Origin: Colletotrichum lupini
Taxonomy: Eukaryota; Ascomycota; Sordariomycetes; Glomerellales; Glomerellaceae
Length of the DNA: 64,000 nt
NCBI RefSeq assembly: GCF_023278565.1
Contig: NC_064678.1
Span: forward strand, 5,518,001 to 5,582,000
Reading direction: 5' to 3'
Shown here: piece after piece, positions 49,803 to 63,093 of the stretch
How the letters are laid out: each line of letters opens with the position of its first letter
Numbering within the stretch: position 1 is the stretch's first letter
Made by a program: the position numbers and the translations under genes
Notes under the pieces: generated by a model
The model's database searches: none
What the model was told of the DNA's origin: nothing
The model's input: the letters and a program-made list of their open reading frames with translations, nothing else

Positions 49803-50881
49803 TGGCGTTTAGGCAATGGCTATGAGATACCCCACGGCGTTTAGGATCTTTAGAAATATCTATCAAGAGTAATAGAGATGGGCTTCACAGCCTCGGTATC
49901 ATGGGTCCCAGTCACGCAAACCCCTTCTCCCTTCCCCGGTCTAGACAATCTAGCCCCTGCCTGAGCACTACTTTCAAAAACATCTTCACTTGCAATTTGA
50001 TGGTTGTCCCAGTCCCGCTGTGAAGAGTACCATTTCAGCAATAAAACCCCGTCTGGATCTAGCAGAATACTGAGAGACACCATTACTTGTCGCGGCTGTC
50101 TTGTCGCCGCCATTACCAGCAACCCGTCTCCCCCAAAGACGCATACCGTCGAAAGAAACAAGAGGCCCGAGACGTACAATCTTCGGTGTCCTTGTCGTGA
50201 GTATTGACGCTTAGGAGACAGGTGAGAGTAGCATCGTTGCCGCTATACATTATTCACGACAACAACCTCAGTAGTTCGCAAATGTCTCACTTGTGAGTCC
50301 ATTTGCGGTATGACAAGGAATTGTGCAATGGTGATAGCTGATCGGCCTAGCTGGCCGTCTTCAGTCAACTACATACCCCAGATGGCAAAGTGGACTTTGA
50401 CGGCACTCGTGGGAAGGGTGAGTGTTTTCTTCTTTTAGAGGAAGGTGACTTCGATTCGAACAACCCCTGTACGCGCGTGTGTGTGTGAATAGCGAGCCAT
50501 TACCGCGCGAGTCTGAACGAGGCCGAGATAATCACCGCGACGATAATCGGACCGGAATCTCGGAAACCGATGTTTCTCCACAGAGAGGAGGGGAGGGGTA
50601 CGAAGTACCTGATCCGTAAGGTAGCTTATGCAAATACCAGCAGATGCACCTCGCTCTCTCGCGCGCGCGCGCGCAGTGCACATGCTGGATGCAGCTGGCT
50701 GCTGAGCTAGGTGGCCCGGGTTCGCAAAAAGCACGTCAACTGGCATCGAGCTCTGTCATTGGTTGCACCGTCCGATCTAAGCTGCGCGTTGACGAAGCTC
50801 GTTGCAAGGATTTGGGGGGGGGGGGGGGGGGGGGGGGGGTGGGGCGGGCGCGGGGGGGTGGGTGGTGTTGGTGGCGGCGTG

Positions 50882-50949
<68 letters not shown>

Positions 50950-52590
50950 TCCCGAAGCTCTTTTGCGACAAGTTTCTTTGCGCCGACTTCTTTCGCAACG
51001 CGGGAGCTATAGGATGGTGGGCAGCGGAGATCAGGTAAAACCAGAAGGGTCAGGTAGATGGGAGTAACCGTAGAAGACATTAATAATCGTCTCGGGGGAC
51101 ACATATGCTGAAAATAGGGCTGACAATGTTGCAATCTTTTTGTTGAGAAGTGAGTTAGTTGTTGCCCAGCCCTTTCTTTGCCCCAGGTCCGGTCCGGGAA
51201 ACAACGCAGTTGCATTAGGTTAGAGGTGTCAGATGCAGGGATGAACTCTATGATAAGTTGCCGCGTTTATGTGTTTTGCCGTATTATTTCTGAGCAATAC
51301 ACGAGTGTACACCGGAAAGTCTATGACTCTCACACATTGGCAAAGCCGGAAGTCATGGGAAAGCGACCCCTCTTTTATGAACATGGGCAATTTCTTATTG
51401 TGCCATGTTAATCCATGCGAGACAACAGAATAGAAGATGCTAAGAACGGATACGGATAGTTCTCATTCATTCGCTCCACGCCCTTGTGTCGCAAACTACA
51501 CTAACCACCATTGACGAGTCACTCTCTCTGACCACCACCTACCTAGACAGAGTTCAGGTTGAGTAGAGGACCCAAAGAGGAGTAAGTCCGAATCTCTCCA
51601 GCCCGCTCTCCTTACGGGTACCTCTTTTGCTATCTGTCTCCGTTTTGTTTTGTAAGCAATCTCAGCGGTAGTAGTGTTTCCCCCAAGCTGTTCAGGTACG
51701 TGCTCTCGGGCATCCGCGATTTTCCAAAGAACGATGGCGTCATCGATATGACGGCCGATCGGAATCAGTCGCTGTTTATCAGCGATTTCTCTCTTCCAAC
51801 CCCCCCGGTTCAGCCTAGGACCGTGAGCCACGACCAGGAGGCAGGCCCGGCGAAGACTCCGTGAGGTGGAGGGGACCTATTTTGGCAAAAAGTTCCCTTC
51901 AGGTCCTTTTGGGCGTGTCCAATTACCACATCGTTGGGATGACTCGTGGTCCGTTCGGGGCTTTTATTTTGTTGCTCTGCTTGCGCTTTGTTACTTTTTT
52001 CTTTGTATCCGTAATCCCGTAACGAGAATAGCTAGCTGAGATGGAGGAGAAGGAGGGATGGGAAGCTGAGGTACCTTTGGCTAAACACTAAATTAGCAGT
52101 TGCCATTGAGTACTACTTTGCATTCCTGTGAAAATGCTAATCTCGTGAATCGACTTTTTCCCTTTCCCGTTCCCTTCCCTCATCTACTTTTCTCTCTTCC
52201 TTTCCTTCTCCTTCTTCTCTTGTCTCTCTCCCTCTCATACTCCTGCTTGACATCACTGAGGAAGCTTGACGACGACGGACACCGAACGCCAACAAACGTA
52301 AAGAAGCAACGCGATTCCGCAGAAGGAAGCTCACCAGGTAAAACTATCCCGGTGATTCCGACAGAAGCTGCTAGTCATTCGAGAGAGAGCGTGTTATCTC
52401 GATACCTACCCCGCCTCCACCATCGGAATCTGCCCCGCCAGATTCGCACGCACGCTCACATACGCACGCGCGGCGCGCATACATACAGAGCAAACAGTCG
52501 CAGAAGATAAGGTCTCTCTGAAAAAGTGAGGCTAAAGTCGCAATCGTGGCGATCATCACCGACACCACCACTCCCACCACTGCCGCCAAT
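49803..52590. other. Intergenic, with extreme G runs
   Basis: About 2.8 kb without a supported gene. A minus frame at 50179-49850 looks secretory at its N-terminus but begins at TTG, not ATG, and is rejected. CG alternation lies near 50660-50675. Two poly-G tracts (26 and 65 nt) occupy 50814-50947. The segment 52140-52250 is CT-rich and is probably leader or promoter of the GT8 gene. Confidence 0.5.
50814..50947 (+). repeat. Poly-G tracts of 26 and 65 nt
   Basis: An uninterrupted 26-G run (50814-50839) is followed by a GT/GC-interrupted G-rich spacer and an uninterrupted 65-G run (50883-50947). Exact lengths may be affected by sequencing or assembly. On either strand the frames through it encode only poly-Gly or poly-Pro. 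Confidence 0.9.
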
Positions 52591-53816
52591 ATGTCGGACG
52601 GGAAACGCGCCGTAGAGTCGGACAAGGGTTTGTGATCCCTTTTCTTTTTGCGCCTTTACACCTCTCTTGTCACAACGCAAGATAACATGAGACTGGAACA
52701 TTGTTTCCTCTTGGTTCCTCCGCCATCTCACTTGCTTTCTCAAAGGCCAATGCTCCCAACGCTGTCGCATTGTCGCAAACGATGAAATTTCCCCTACGAG
52801 CACCAAAAAGCTAACCGCAACACACAGTCTGGACGACCCTCATCACCAACCTCGACTACCTCTCAGGCCTCCTCACCCTCAACCACTCCCTCATCAAGTC
52901 CGGCTCAGCCTACCCCCTCGTCGCCCTCTACACAGACACCTTCCCCGCCGAGGGCCTCGCCGCCCTCGAGCGCCGCGGCATCCCCGCCCAGCGCATCGAG
53001 TACCTCCTCCCGACAAAGGGCCGCGACTACTCCAACGACCCGCGCTTCTACGACTGCTGGAGCAAGCTCTCCCCCTTCTCCCTGACGCAGTACTCCCGCG
53101 TCGTCCAGCTCGACTCGGACATGCTCGTCCTGCGCAACATGGACGAGCTCATGGAGCTCGAGCTCGACGACGGCGACTTCGCCGCCGAGCAGACCCCCGG
53201 CGCCGCCATCGGCGGCGGCAGCCCCCCCAAGAGCCCGACGCTCGACGACCTGGCCGTCAAGAACCCGAGCACCCGCGTCTTCGCCGCCGGCCACGCCTGC
53301 GTGTGCAACCCGCTCAAGAAGCCGCACTACCCCTCCGACTGGACGCCCGAGAACTGCGCCTTCAGCACGCAGCACGCCGACCCGGACGCGGCGCAGCACA
53401 CGGGCCCGGACCCCGTCACGGCCTCCCCCCTGGGCTTCATGAACGGCGGCCTGCAGGTCGTGAACCCGTCCGAGGCGCTGTTCCGGCAGATCGTGAAGCA
53501 CATGGAGCAGGGCGCCATGGACATGGACTTCGCCGACCAGAGCCTGCTGTCGGATCTGTACCGGGGCCGGTGGGTGGCGCTGCCGTACGTGTACAACGCG
53601 CTCAAGACGCTGCGGTGGGACGGGGTGCACGGGGAGATTTGGCGGGACGAGGAGGTGAAGAACGTGCATTACATCTTGGCGCCCAAGCCGTGGGACGAGA
53701 TTGATGCCGTGACGGGGGAGTGGACGGGGACGGAGGAGAGTCACCGGTGGTGGGTTGACTTCAACCGGGAGAGGAAGGCGATCGAGATTGCCCAGGGGGT
53801 CGATGATAAGTTTTGA
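52591..53816 (+). CDS. Glycosyltransferase family 8 (glycogenin/galactinol-synthase-like)
   Basis: About 341 aa from a 37-nt first exon (52591-52627) and exon 52828-53816. The 200-nt intron has a GTTTGT donor, a GCTAACC branch-like site and a CACAG acceptor. The protein opens with 'VWTTLITNLDYLSGLLTLNHSL', the usual first strand of GT8 folds. It carries the metal- and nucleotide-sugar-binding D-x-D as DSD at residues 108-110 ('QLDSDMLVL'), and has 'FMNGGLQVVNPS' and 'FADQSLLSDLY', both standard GT8 blocks. A Gly/Pro/Ser insertion ('GGGSPPKSPT') follows the DxD block. No signal peptide or membrane helix is seen, so it is probably cytosolic. The family transfers sugar from a UDP donor; donor and acceptor here are unknown. 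Codon third positions are strongly C/G. Confidence 0.9.
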
Positions 53817-54772
53817 GAATTGCAAAGTGTGACATCGGTACGGGGAGTTAATGATGGGAAGAAGACCGTCTTGTTGCCTTGATGGCTCTTATTGGTTTTG
53901 ATATTTATTGTGCTGTTCAGATTTCTGAGAATTTGTTTGGGATAACCGGCCATGAGTAATGGGGCTCATTAGATACATGTCTTCGTCGACGACAGGTTTT
54001 GCAAAATATAATACCCGGGGTATTGATCGCATTCTGAAAAGCACATTGACCGGGGCTGATTTATTTATCAACGAGACTCAATCTCCTCTTGGCTGTTGAT
54101 GGCTCAACCTTCCTACAACCATACATCATAGTCACAGCAAATTTGACGATACTTCATCTCACTGTCCCCGCGACATCCATCATTCCATGTTGACGCCTCA
54201 AGAACCCGACTCGCAGTAAGAGTAGATACACTCCATCCTCGGACTCTCTCAAAATGACAAAATACTGCCCAAGTTCAAAGCTTTCCTCATCACCTTGGAA
54301 GGACATCTCTCACTTCTTCAATAAACGTATGATTATCAACACCCTACAGGAACTACAATGATTCAAAAGACAGTCTACAACCCTCTTTTCGCTCCAACTG
54401 CTTTCCCCCTTCTCCCTCCACGAACAACAAAATCCAAAAACCTTTCCCATTCCCGATTCCCCCAAATCCCCAGGCTGAATCAATGACAAAAAGAAAGGGA
54501 GAGAGACCTAGACTTATGATGATGACCAATTCACGATAGCAACCTGTTTGATCTCTGCAGTTGAAAAATGAAAGTCCTCCTTCGCCAGTCTATGATGCGG
54601 TCTCATGCGGTCGTATCGGACTTGTTGTCTGACGATAACGCCGCAAATGATTTCAATAAACAATTGGAAAAAAGGAGTTGGTAGTGAAAAAGCCCCGAAT
54701 GCCTAATTCCTGGTATCTGGTGTATGTGATGCGTGTGCATGTCTTGTAAAGAAAGAATCTCCACAGTAGTCT
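53817..54772. terminator. Convergent 3' intergenic region
   Basis: About 950 bp between the convergent GT8 and ATG2 genes, AT-richer than the flanking coding DNA. It should hold both 3' UTRs and polyadenylation regions, with candidate ATTTATT/ATAATA words near 53900 and 54010. No gene is seen. Confidence 0.5.
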
Positions 54773-57700
54773 TTAATGCCTCTTGTATTTCTAATGGCAG
54801 AGTTAGTAAAGACATCTTGACAAAGATATAACGCGGTTTAAGGTAACTCACCTCCTCGGCTCTCCGCCTGTTCTGCGGGTCCAGGCTATTCGTCGCGCCC
54901 ATGAGCGTCTGTCCGATGGCCTTGGTAGCTCCAATGGCCGGCCGGAAAATAATGGTAGGCGCCCGTTTCAATACGGCCTTGGCGAGACCTTGCGCGCTTG
55001 AGCTATCCATCACCTCGCCCGGAACCGCAATGATGGCATCGCGGGCCATGTTCAAGTCTCTTGTTAGGCTCGAGTAGCCCCCGCGCAAGCCCTGAATGAC
55101 ACCGGTGGGCTGATCCGCGTACAGAGAGATCTGCTTCTTCTCTTCTGGATCGAGATCAGCCTCTTCCCACGTGTTGTCAGTCTGGGGTTTGTTGAGGAGG
55201 CCCTCGGCGCCCTGCAGTGCATATTGCGTTCCGATGGCCAATTTGGCTCCGAATTTGACCATCTCAGTGCCGGTGGTGCGAGCAAACGCCGCTGCACCCT
55301 TTCCAAGGCTTCGAACGATGCGTCCGTCTTTCTTGTACTCCTTGATGGGAACCTCGATGAGCTCCTTGAATCCACTACCAATGTTGACAATGCCTCTCAC
55401 TGGCGCGAGACCTGCAAGAACACCAGCCAACTGAGTGCCCTTGACGTCCGGCATCCAGATGTCATTGAGGATCTTGCCCATTCTGTCAAAACCAGAAACA
55501 CCATAGATAATGGTGTGTCTCAGTGTCAGACGTGCTTCGTCCAAGATGATAAAGTTCATGAACTCCGTAGTTCGGCCCGATTTAAGGCCTGCATAGTCGA
55601 CTCGCTTGGGCTTGAAGTCCAGCTTGACGGGAATGTCGTGAACCTCGACTCTCTGGAGGAACGGTACATCGCTTGTCGAACTGTGGACGGGGGCGCTGTC
55701 GTCCTTGAACTCGAAGAATCTCGTAATGAAGTCGAGCGCATCTTGGTCAACATGGAGTCGAAGTGGCAACAGAGTGACTCTCAGAACCATCTCTGAAGCT
55801 GCAAGATCCGGCTGCGGCTTGACGGTTAGCAATTCAAGGTGGGCCATGCTGGTGCCCATCTCCCGTTCGCCGGCGTCTTGGTCATAGGTTGCAAACTTCT
55901 TCCAGGTAGAGGTTGGGACGTGGTCAAATACATCCAGAGTCTGGATCCGTACATCAATAGAACTCTGAGTCTCGCCAGAGTCGGGCGGGAAGGCAATCAG
56001 ATCAACATTGACTCCCTGCAACTCGAACGTGATCTTGTGGTGCTTGCTCCGGTTCAATCTCAATCTCTTCTTAGGCCTAGCTGCTCCCGTTCGGCCGGTC
56101 GTAGTTGTGAAGGCTGTTGTGGCGAGAGACTCGGTCTCCGTGGCGTTGTCGTTCAACTCCTGGTTGACCATCTGCGCGAGCTCTCGGGGATCTTGTTTTG
56201 TGGAGATGCCGATGTAGATGGAGTTGAAGAGGAAATCCCCAATTACTGTCTCATCTTCCTCGGCATCGTCTTCAAAAACAGCACGCTCTGATCTGCGGCG
56301 ACGTTCGTAGGCCTTATCCTCAACATCTCGTACAGCCTTGGAGATGACATCGCGTGTGCGTTCCCAGTCGTATCCGTCGAACAAGTTCCAAATGACGTGC
56401 ACGTCGCGGACCGAAACTCGAAGTGGGCTTTTCTTAACAAGCTCCTTCGGCGCTTGGTCATAGCTGTTCTTCGATGAGTTCCAAACCTGGGCTCTACCGT
56501 CGGTCTCGGGGCCCTTATCGAAGAAATTCTCGTGTATCACCAGGTCGCTGCCGTCATCGGAATGGTGTGATGCACTTGCATTGAAACTCGTAAGCAAGAC
56601 CCCATCATGTGTATCTTGAGTCGTTGTAGCATTCGATGTGATGGAGCCCTCGGCGTCGAAGAGGGGCTCCGAGGGGCCGGCGTCCTCATAGTATCTTGAG
56701 TCAATTTGTAATGGGCTGCCATCGCCTGACATATCGTCTTCATCACTGCCCCCGAGCTCCTGAGCGAGCTCAAAGTCTTTGTCAAAGTCATAATCACCTT
56801 CTGCTCGCCCAAAAGCCTCGGCAGAAATCGAAGCCAAGAGGTCCTGGACAGGGACGACTGAGGTGCGATACTTGTTTTCCTTGCTCGGTGGAGTAGGTGG
56901 CGTCAGCGCGTTGGCCAAAGTGATGAGGGTCTGGGTCGAATCGGCGCATGTCTCCAGTACAAGTAGATCATCACGGAGTTCGACATCGACATGTTTTTCA
57001 CCATCGTCACGGCTTTCCGACACCTTGACGACTGCCTTTGCAGATGAGATGTAGCAGATGCTCACGTAGCCTTGAGAAACGAGTCGCGAGACCTGTTGGG
57101 AAGACATATCCGCGGACTGCCGACGATTTACGGTAGAACTCGCTCCTATATTAGTAACGTCATCAATGAGCAAGATCGAGGCCTTATTGAGATCCAAATT
57201 GGCCGTGGTATCCACGTCTTTTGGAAGAACCACTTGGAGCCGAGCATCAGTCAGGGCGATGAGGAGTTTCGAGGGCAGCCCCAGCGGGTTCAGACCAATC
57301 ATACAATCGCGGAAGACCAAGTCGACCGTCATAGGCTTACTATTCGGTCGGGCAGGGTCAGTCACGCAGGCGGGTTGAGGCTTCTTGCCGGTCAAGGCAG
57401 AGTGTGCTTGTTCGCCGAGATTGGCCACAGAGGCAGCAAGGCTGGCCTCGAAATCCTGTGGTGTAGCATCCTCCCCGAGTCCAAGGACGTCCATGATCGT
57501 CGGCACTCGATAGTCGACTGTAATATCGCGCATCTTGATTTTGATCACCGGCTCCATTTCGTCTCCTATCATGCGTACCATGAGGACGGGGCCTTGGGGG
57601 AGCGTTCCCGGCGGCAATGTTGTTGAAGAGCTCACGAGTTCTTCTCGGTGGTTGCGATCCACGGAGATGGCATGGATGCCGAATGCCACCAGCGAGGGGA

Positions 57701-60700
57701 CTGTAATCTGAGCGACTTCGAAGTTCTTCAGGTTCGCATTGATCATGCCGAGCTTGCCGCCCAAATCGATGACCGCACCGAGCTCCTTGACCTCAGCCAG
57801 AAGCAGGATGCCTGGCCTGTCATCTTCTGGGAGATATTTTGCAACGGTCGCCAGTCGGGCAACCTCTTCGCCCAGCGCGGGGAGGCAGTTCAGTTGATGT
57901 ATGCGATCGACCCTTACGTTCAACTGGTCGAAAGTCACCCGCAGAACCCCGCCCTTGCGCCTTTGTCGTAGGAGCGTGTCCACCATGATTTCGTCATCGC
58001 CCTGGTCGAACTTGACCTTGGACGGGATGATGAGTTCGAGGAGCCTCTCGAGGTCCTTGTCCTTTGGCGTCGCAAGGTACTCGAAGCGTACACCTCCAAT
58101 TTCGGCAGAAATGGGCGGTTCTGCTCGGGAATTCCTGATATATGGCCCTGCCAAACGCACTTTGCTGATTGCGAAACCGATTCCCAAATCTCGGCTTACC
58201 ATCTTGACTGCGCTCGTCTCCAAACCAACACTGCACTCTCTGCCCTTCAGTTCCAGATTGAAGCCACCTATTCGCATATCAATCTTGTTTTCTGCTGAGG
58301 CCGACTTGTCGTCCGGGTTGATTGGAGCATCAAATCGAACTCCTCGAGGTTTGGGGGGTGGTTGTACTGGTGCTCTGACGGACGGTGACGCATTCGATGA
58401 CATTGAGGAGCTCATGTTGAGGAAACTGCTCAAGCCACCAAACCAACTGAATGTCTCGTCCAGTCTTTGCAAATCGAGCTGTATCAGTAATGGCAAAGTA
58501 GTTACTTCAGTCCGAGTTGATATGGCTGACTTGACTACCTTCACAGTCACGTCAGAGCCGGCTGAAGGAAACTTGTCCATAACAGAGGCCCTCATCTGGA
58601 GGTTCTGGTCGAATGAGATGATATCGTCTCTTGCATAGCCGAAGCGGAACTTTTCGAGATCCACGGTTGTTTCAAGGCCCTTTTTCGATGACTTGAGTGA
58701 TATGTTAAGTTTATCAAGATCCGTTCGAAGGAGAATTTCGGGTTGCATCTGCAAATTGGGAGAGCCCAGTATTCTCTCGGCTGTATTAGCAACACCACCC
58801 AGTTGGTGAAGAAAATGTAGTGAAATCTTTTCAAACACAATGTTGATATCGGGCATCGTCGATTCTTGCTGCGGCTTTGCAGCCGTCTTTAGAGCGGGAG
58901 CAGGACTGTCTTTACTCTTCAATGCGTCCAGCAACTTTCCAGCTACGACCGCAAGCAGATATGCCAGTGAAGCGTCGAATCTGATTTCCAAAGGCGATAG
59001 AAGAACCTCTAGCGCCCTATCATCATCTGGCTCGGTGAAGTGAAGGTCGGTTGGCGTTGGCGCGAAGCCCGACCTCGACGCTGACGGAGGGGAATAGACG
59101 GAGAACGCTCCAGGAAGTTGAGGCGCGACTGATCTCGCCAAGCCAGGTGACCCCGGTGTTTGGCTCAGGACGGAGGCTTGGGCGTCGGCTGGCACATGTA
59201 CGTGCTGGTGCAGCGATGGGACGTAGAGGGAAATGTTTTGTAGCGAAACTAGTTCCTTGACTAGTCTCGTGGGTCCTCTTGGGGTTGCCACGTCGTCTGC
59301 CGGTGCTGGCGCGTCTTCGAACTCATCCCGATCTCGTGTGGAACTCGCCGGTAGGGGCTCCTTTGCGTCCTCGAACCTAAGATCCGGCTGATCTGCCGGA
59401 GGCGGCGATTGAGACCTCTGCGATGCCGGCGCATCCATATTGTCGAGAGGTTTTGACTCCGGAATGCTCGGAGCAGCTTCGAATGCTGGTGGAGTTTGTT
59501 GTCTCGGCACAGGGCTCAACTTATTGAGCTTGGGCGACGCCTCCGGGCTCGAATCCGCATCCCACCCTCCTGGCATCCGCGATCCAGTTGGCTCGGCCTG
59601 CGAAAAGGCACTCATGTACATACTCTCAGCTTCTTCGTGGGTGAATACGTGAGATTGTGCCAGATCATCGACCTCGCCGGAGCTCGAACTCTGAGAGGCT
59701 GCAACAGATTGTTGTAACGCCTCGGTAGGTGCAAAATAACCCACGTCATTTAGCATGTCATTGTCTGCTGATTGTAGCGACGGCTCTGACCTCGCTTCTC
59801 TTTGAAAACTGGCCCACGGGACAGGCTCATCTTCGTCTCCTTGGATAGTGGACTGAGATAGTGGGATGTGTCTCTGAGGAGAAAAGTCTTGATATATCGA
59901 TGCCCTGGGCGTTGTCGGCTCCTCCTCTTCTGCTTGTTCTTCTGGTTGACTCGAGAAATCATACGGGATATTAAAGGCTTCTTCGCTGTCCTGTAGCAGC
60001 GCATCGTCAACCTCAGACAAGTCTGCTGAATCGGACAGGAAGCTCTCCTGCATGGTTGGTCGGAAGGTGCTGTGCCTCGATGCTGAGGTGCGCTCGCTGA
60101 AAGATGGTGATTGAGAAATGGATGGCGATGAGACGGACGGAGAGCGTGCAAACTGCGAGAAGACGGTCGCCTCTGAAATCAGATAGGCCCGTATCTTTGA
60201 TAGTGCAATGTGCCGCTTCCCATCTTTCGGCACAATCGTCGGCGCACCTTCGTCGTTGTGCGCCTCCGCGGTAACACCTTCAACGTCTATGCGATCTAAC
60301 GCCAGCTGAAAAGTGACGAGCTCCGGCGTTGTCGAGGTCGGCTCGAGGGGAACTTCGACGTCCATTTGAAACGTGACCCCTCGGATGCGCACTTGGATGC
60401 GGTCGACGATGCCCTGAAGGAACCCGGCCAGAAAACCCGGTAAAGACAACGGCTGCCCTGTACCGAACTGGCTCCCGTCATCGCTCATCGAGCTTTCGCT
60501 CATTGTGGAACCGCCTAGATCCTGTGTCTCGGCTGCAAGAGCATCCTCCAGCCTCCTCTTCTCTTCGGCAAGTTTTGCATCTTTGAGCGCCGCATCTTCG
60601 TTCAGAAACGACTGCGCAAGGTTGACCGTGTTCGGTAGGCCCTGAGCATCGTCACTCCTCGCCGCGGCCTTTGTCTTTTTGTCATCGCCGAGAGTTGACA

Positions 60701-61102
60701 CCTTCAATCGGACGTCAACACCATCGATTTCGATAATGATAGGGCTCGTGTAAAAGTCGACCGGAATGGTAACGTTGAGTTTCAGCACTTTGGCTTTCTG
60801 GACCTGGAACGAAGCGGGGAGCTGGAGAAGTCGTTCAAGTTTCTAGAGGCGTACACAGGATCTTGTTAGCCCTCCGGCTTTGGGCATGGCACCTTACATC
60901 AAGTGGCTGACTGCAGTACGGGACATACCTTGAGGCGCACTCCAACATCCTTGAACTCTGCCGTTGTTGTCCTGCCCAGCGCAAACTGCAAGTTTTCCAT
61001 ATCCAGCGTCTCCTCGTCTAGCAGTTCCAGACGTCGGAGGGCGTAGATGAGTAGGCGCTTCGACAGAGTCGAGCTTCTGAAGCTCTGGAATATCGTCGCC
61101 AT
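54773..61102 (-). CDS. ATG2: Autophagy-related lipid-transfer protein Atg2
   Basis: About 2060 aa from three exons: 61102-60929, 60842-54852 and 54790-54773, with introns of 86 and 61 nt. The N-terminus 'MATIFQSFRSSTLSKRLLIYALRRLELLD' and following residues form the chorein/VPS13-like head. The long middle has Ser-rich acidic linkers (about 200-530) and the Atg2-specific 'WNLFDGYDWERTRD' block near residue 1540. The C-terminal part has 'GVSGFDRMGKILNDIWMPDVKG' (about 1842 on), 'APVRGIVNIGSGFKELIEVP' and the ending 'LDPQNRRRAEEKYKRH'. The last 18-nt exon supplies KYKRH and the stop; reading through the intron instead gives an unrelated tail. Atg2 bridges the ER and the growing phagophore, moves phospholipids, and works with Atg9 and the Atg18 PROPPIN. 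Length and domain order agree with the family, so this is the safest call in the window. Confidence 0.97.
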
Positions 61103-63093
61103 GTTGAGCTCGGTATCCGCAACCTTCGGCGGGTTGCTCGCTGGGGGGGGGGGGGGGAGCGACGGTATTGGCTTATCGATCGATCGGCTTGGAGGTCTCG
61201 GAGGAGTAAGGTAGGAAGGAGGAGGATGGCCTCTCCAAGTTACAATAGGTTGGCCGGAATGTGGTCCTTAGGCTGCGGAAAGTAGGAATACGCTGGTCTT
61301 TGGAGCGAGTTCGGAGGTCAATAGGCTGCGGTTCACCGGGCATGGGTAATGCAGGCTGCGATCGCCGTGTTATCAGAAGACACCCTGCCCAAGGCGGGGA
61401 CGTAGTTCATGATGTGCTGGTCATCCAGAGAAAGGTTTCGCTACTAAGGAGGTTCGGATGTCGAGGTAGATCGTAGATGGAGTTGTAACTAGGTACAAGT
61501 GAGGAGGCAAAGGCCGACAAGGGCCGGAGAGGTGGGATGAAAGAGGTTGGAAATGTACAAGGAGGAAAAGAAACAAGAAGGACAAGAAGGTGTAAGGTCG
61601 TTCAAGTTTGGACCCAAGCGCCTTAGTTGGGCAAAGGCAAATGCAGAGAGACCTTGGTATAAGGTGCTCTTGGACAGCGGCAACGGGTGGTGGTGACAGA
61701 AGGGTAGAACCTAAGGCAGATAGGTCACTGATGCCCGGACGTTGTGATGAGGCAAGCCGTGACTACCTTAGGTAAGGTGAGGCAAAGGGTACTGGTTGAC
61801 TGGGCCGTACAGACGTACAGACGGGAGGTAAAAAGGAGGTCTGCCTTAGACACAAAAGCTTGAGCATGAGCATGAGCAGAGCAACGAAGCATGCCGCAAT
61901 GAAGAGGAGGAAAGGCGGGACACAGGCATCCAGGTCACTCCCATCCACTCCCAGCCAAGCAAATGCACTAGAGATTGGTTCCCCCCACTGCCTCTAACAG
62001 CGCGTGACTTTGGCCGGGTTCACGTCACCGTCACCGACAGGGTGTGCAGGGGTCCTCTATCAGTTGACTTGCTCCAAAATGGCCTTTATCGATAAGGTGG
62101 GGTGGCACTGGGAGGAATGACCGTGGCTGAAGCCGATAGGATGGTTTGATGTTGGGGGGACCAGACAAGCATCACTGGGGGCCACTGGGGGCCACTGGGA
62201 GGGGAGAGGAGGGGCTTCAGGTCATCGCTTGTGACTGTGAGGAATGTCCCCTCCATGGTGGTGCAGTGAGCCGTGCGTCTGTTCCACCTGATTGATGCAG
62301 AACCCGCCACGCCTTATTCCCATCTCAGTACGTACCTTACCTCTATGCCTAGGGTACAGGTTGTCTCCAAACACCAAACACGAACACAGAGGCTACATCA
62401 CCAGAAACCTATCTCGAACAGGTCTCTTCTATCATGGTCTATTCTATCGGCCCTGAAATACCTCGCTTAGCATCCCAGTCATGAGCATGCTTCAGTCAGT
62501 CTTGGGGTTTGGCAAGTTGGGTACCCAAAAGCATACATACCTGCCTTATTACATAAGGTACTCAGTCTTTCCCTTCTGCATGTGAAGTTGCCATGAGAGA
62601 GTGGCAGACAGGCCCCACGTTCCACAGCCATCGATGTCCAACACCTACTCCTGACGTCTTGACCAAATTTCAACACAATCCCCATTACAAGACTCGGAAT
62701 CAACAAAGAGAAGAAAACAAAGACAGAGAAACGACGTCCTGCCAAGTGTTACCTCAGCCTATTTCATCAGAGTGACATTGTTTCAGGCCATCAGCGCTCA
62801 GATGCAAATCCAGAAGTACAAAGTCTTCGCCCCAAAAAAATATACTTATTGTAAATAATTCGTTAAGAATCAAATGACAGCCGTCATCGTCGTGGGTCGT
62901 TGCATCTACAACAAAAGAGAATGCAGCACCAAAGGCACCCCGGTACGGAGAGGCCCTGGCCAGAATGCAAGATACCACCAGTGACTCCATCAACCACCAG
63001 GCCATGCAGGATGCGCCGTATGAATCGCCCAATTCCGAGCCATATAACCACCACATCAAGGCTGAGCGCGAGACGACTCGTTCAGCATCCCGA
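61103..63093. promoter_or_regulatory. Upstream region of ATG2 and 3' side of the amine oxidase gene
   Basis: About 2 kb. The part next to 61102 is the ATG2 promoter and leader, with a 15-nt G run at 61143-61157 and purine-rich tracts to about 61600. Near 62170-62200 a GGGGGCCACT word is repeated in tandem. A minus frame at 62745-62479 looks like a small secreted protein but starts at TTG with no ATG. No gene is supported. Confidence 0.5.

Noticed and set aside
49850..50179. Minus-strand frame of 109 codons just after the SNF2 gene with a signal-peptide-like start
   Set aside because: It starts at TTG, has no recognised family, and lies where the SNF2 3' UTR is expected.
62479..62745. Small secreted-protein-like frame on the minus strand with hydrophobic N-terminus and several Cys
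   Set aside because: It begins at TTG; there is no ATG before the hydrophobic segment and no splice site that would supply one clearly.
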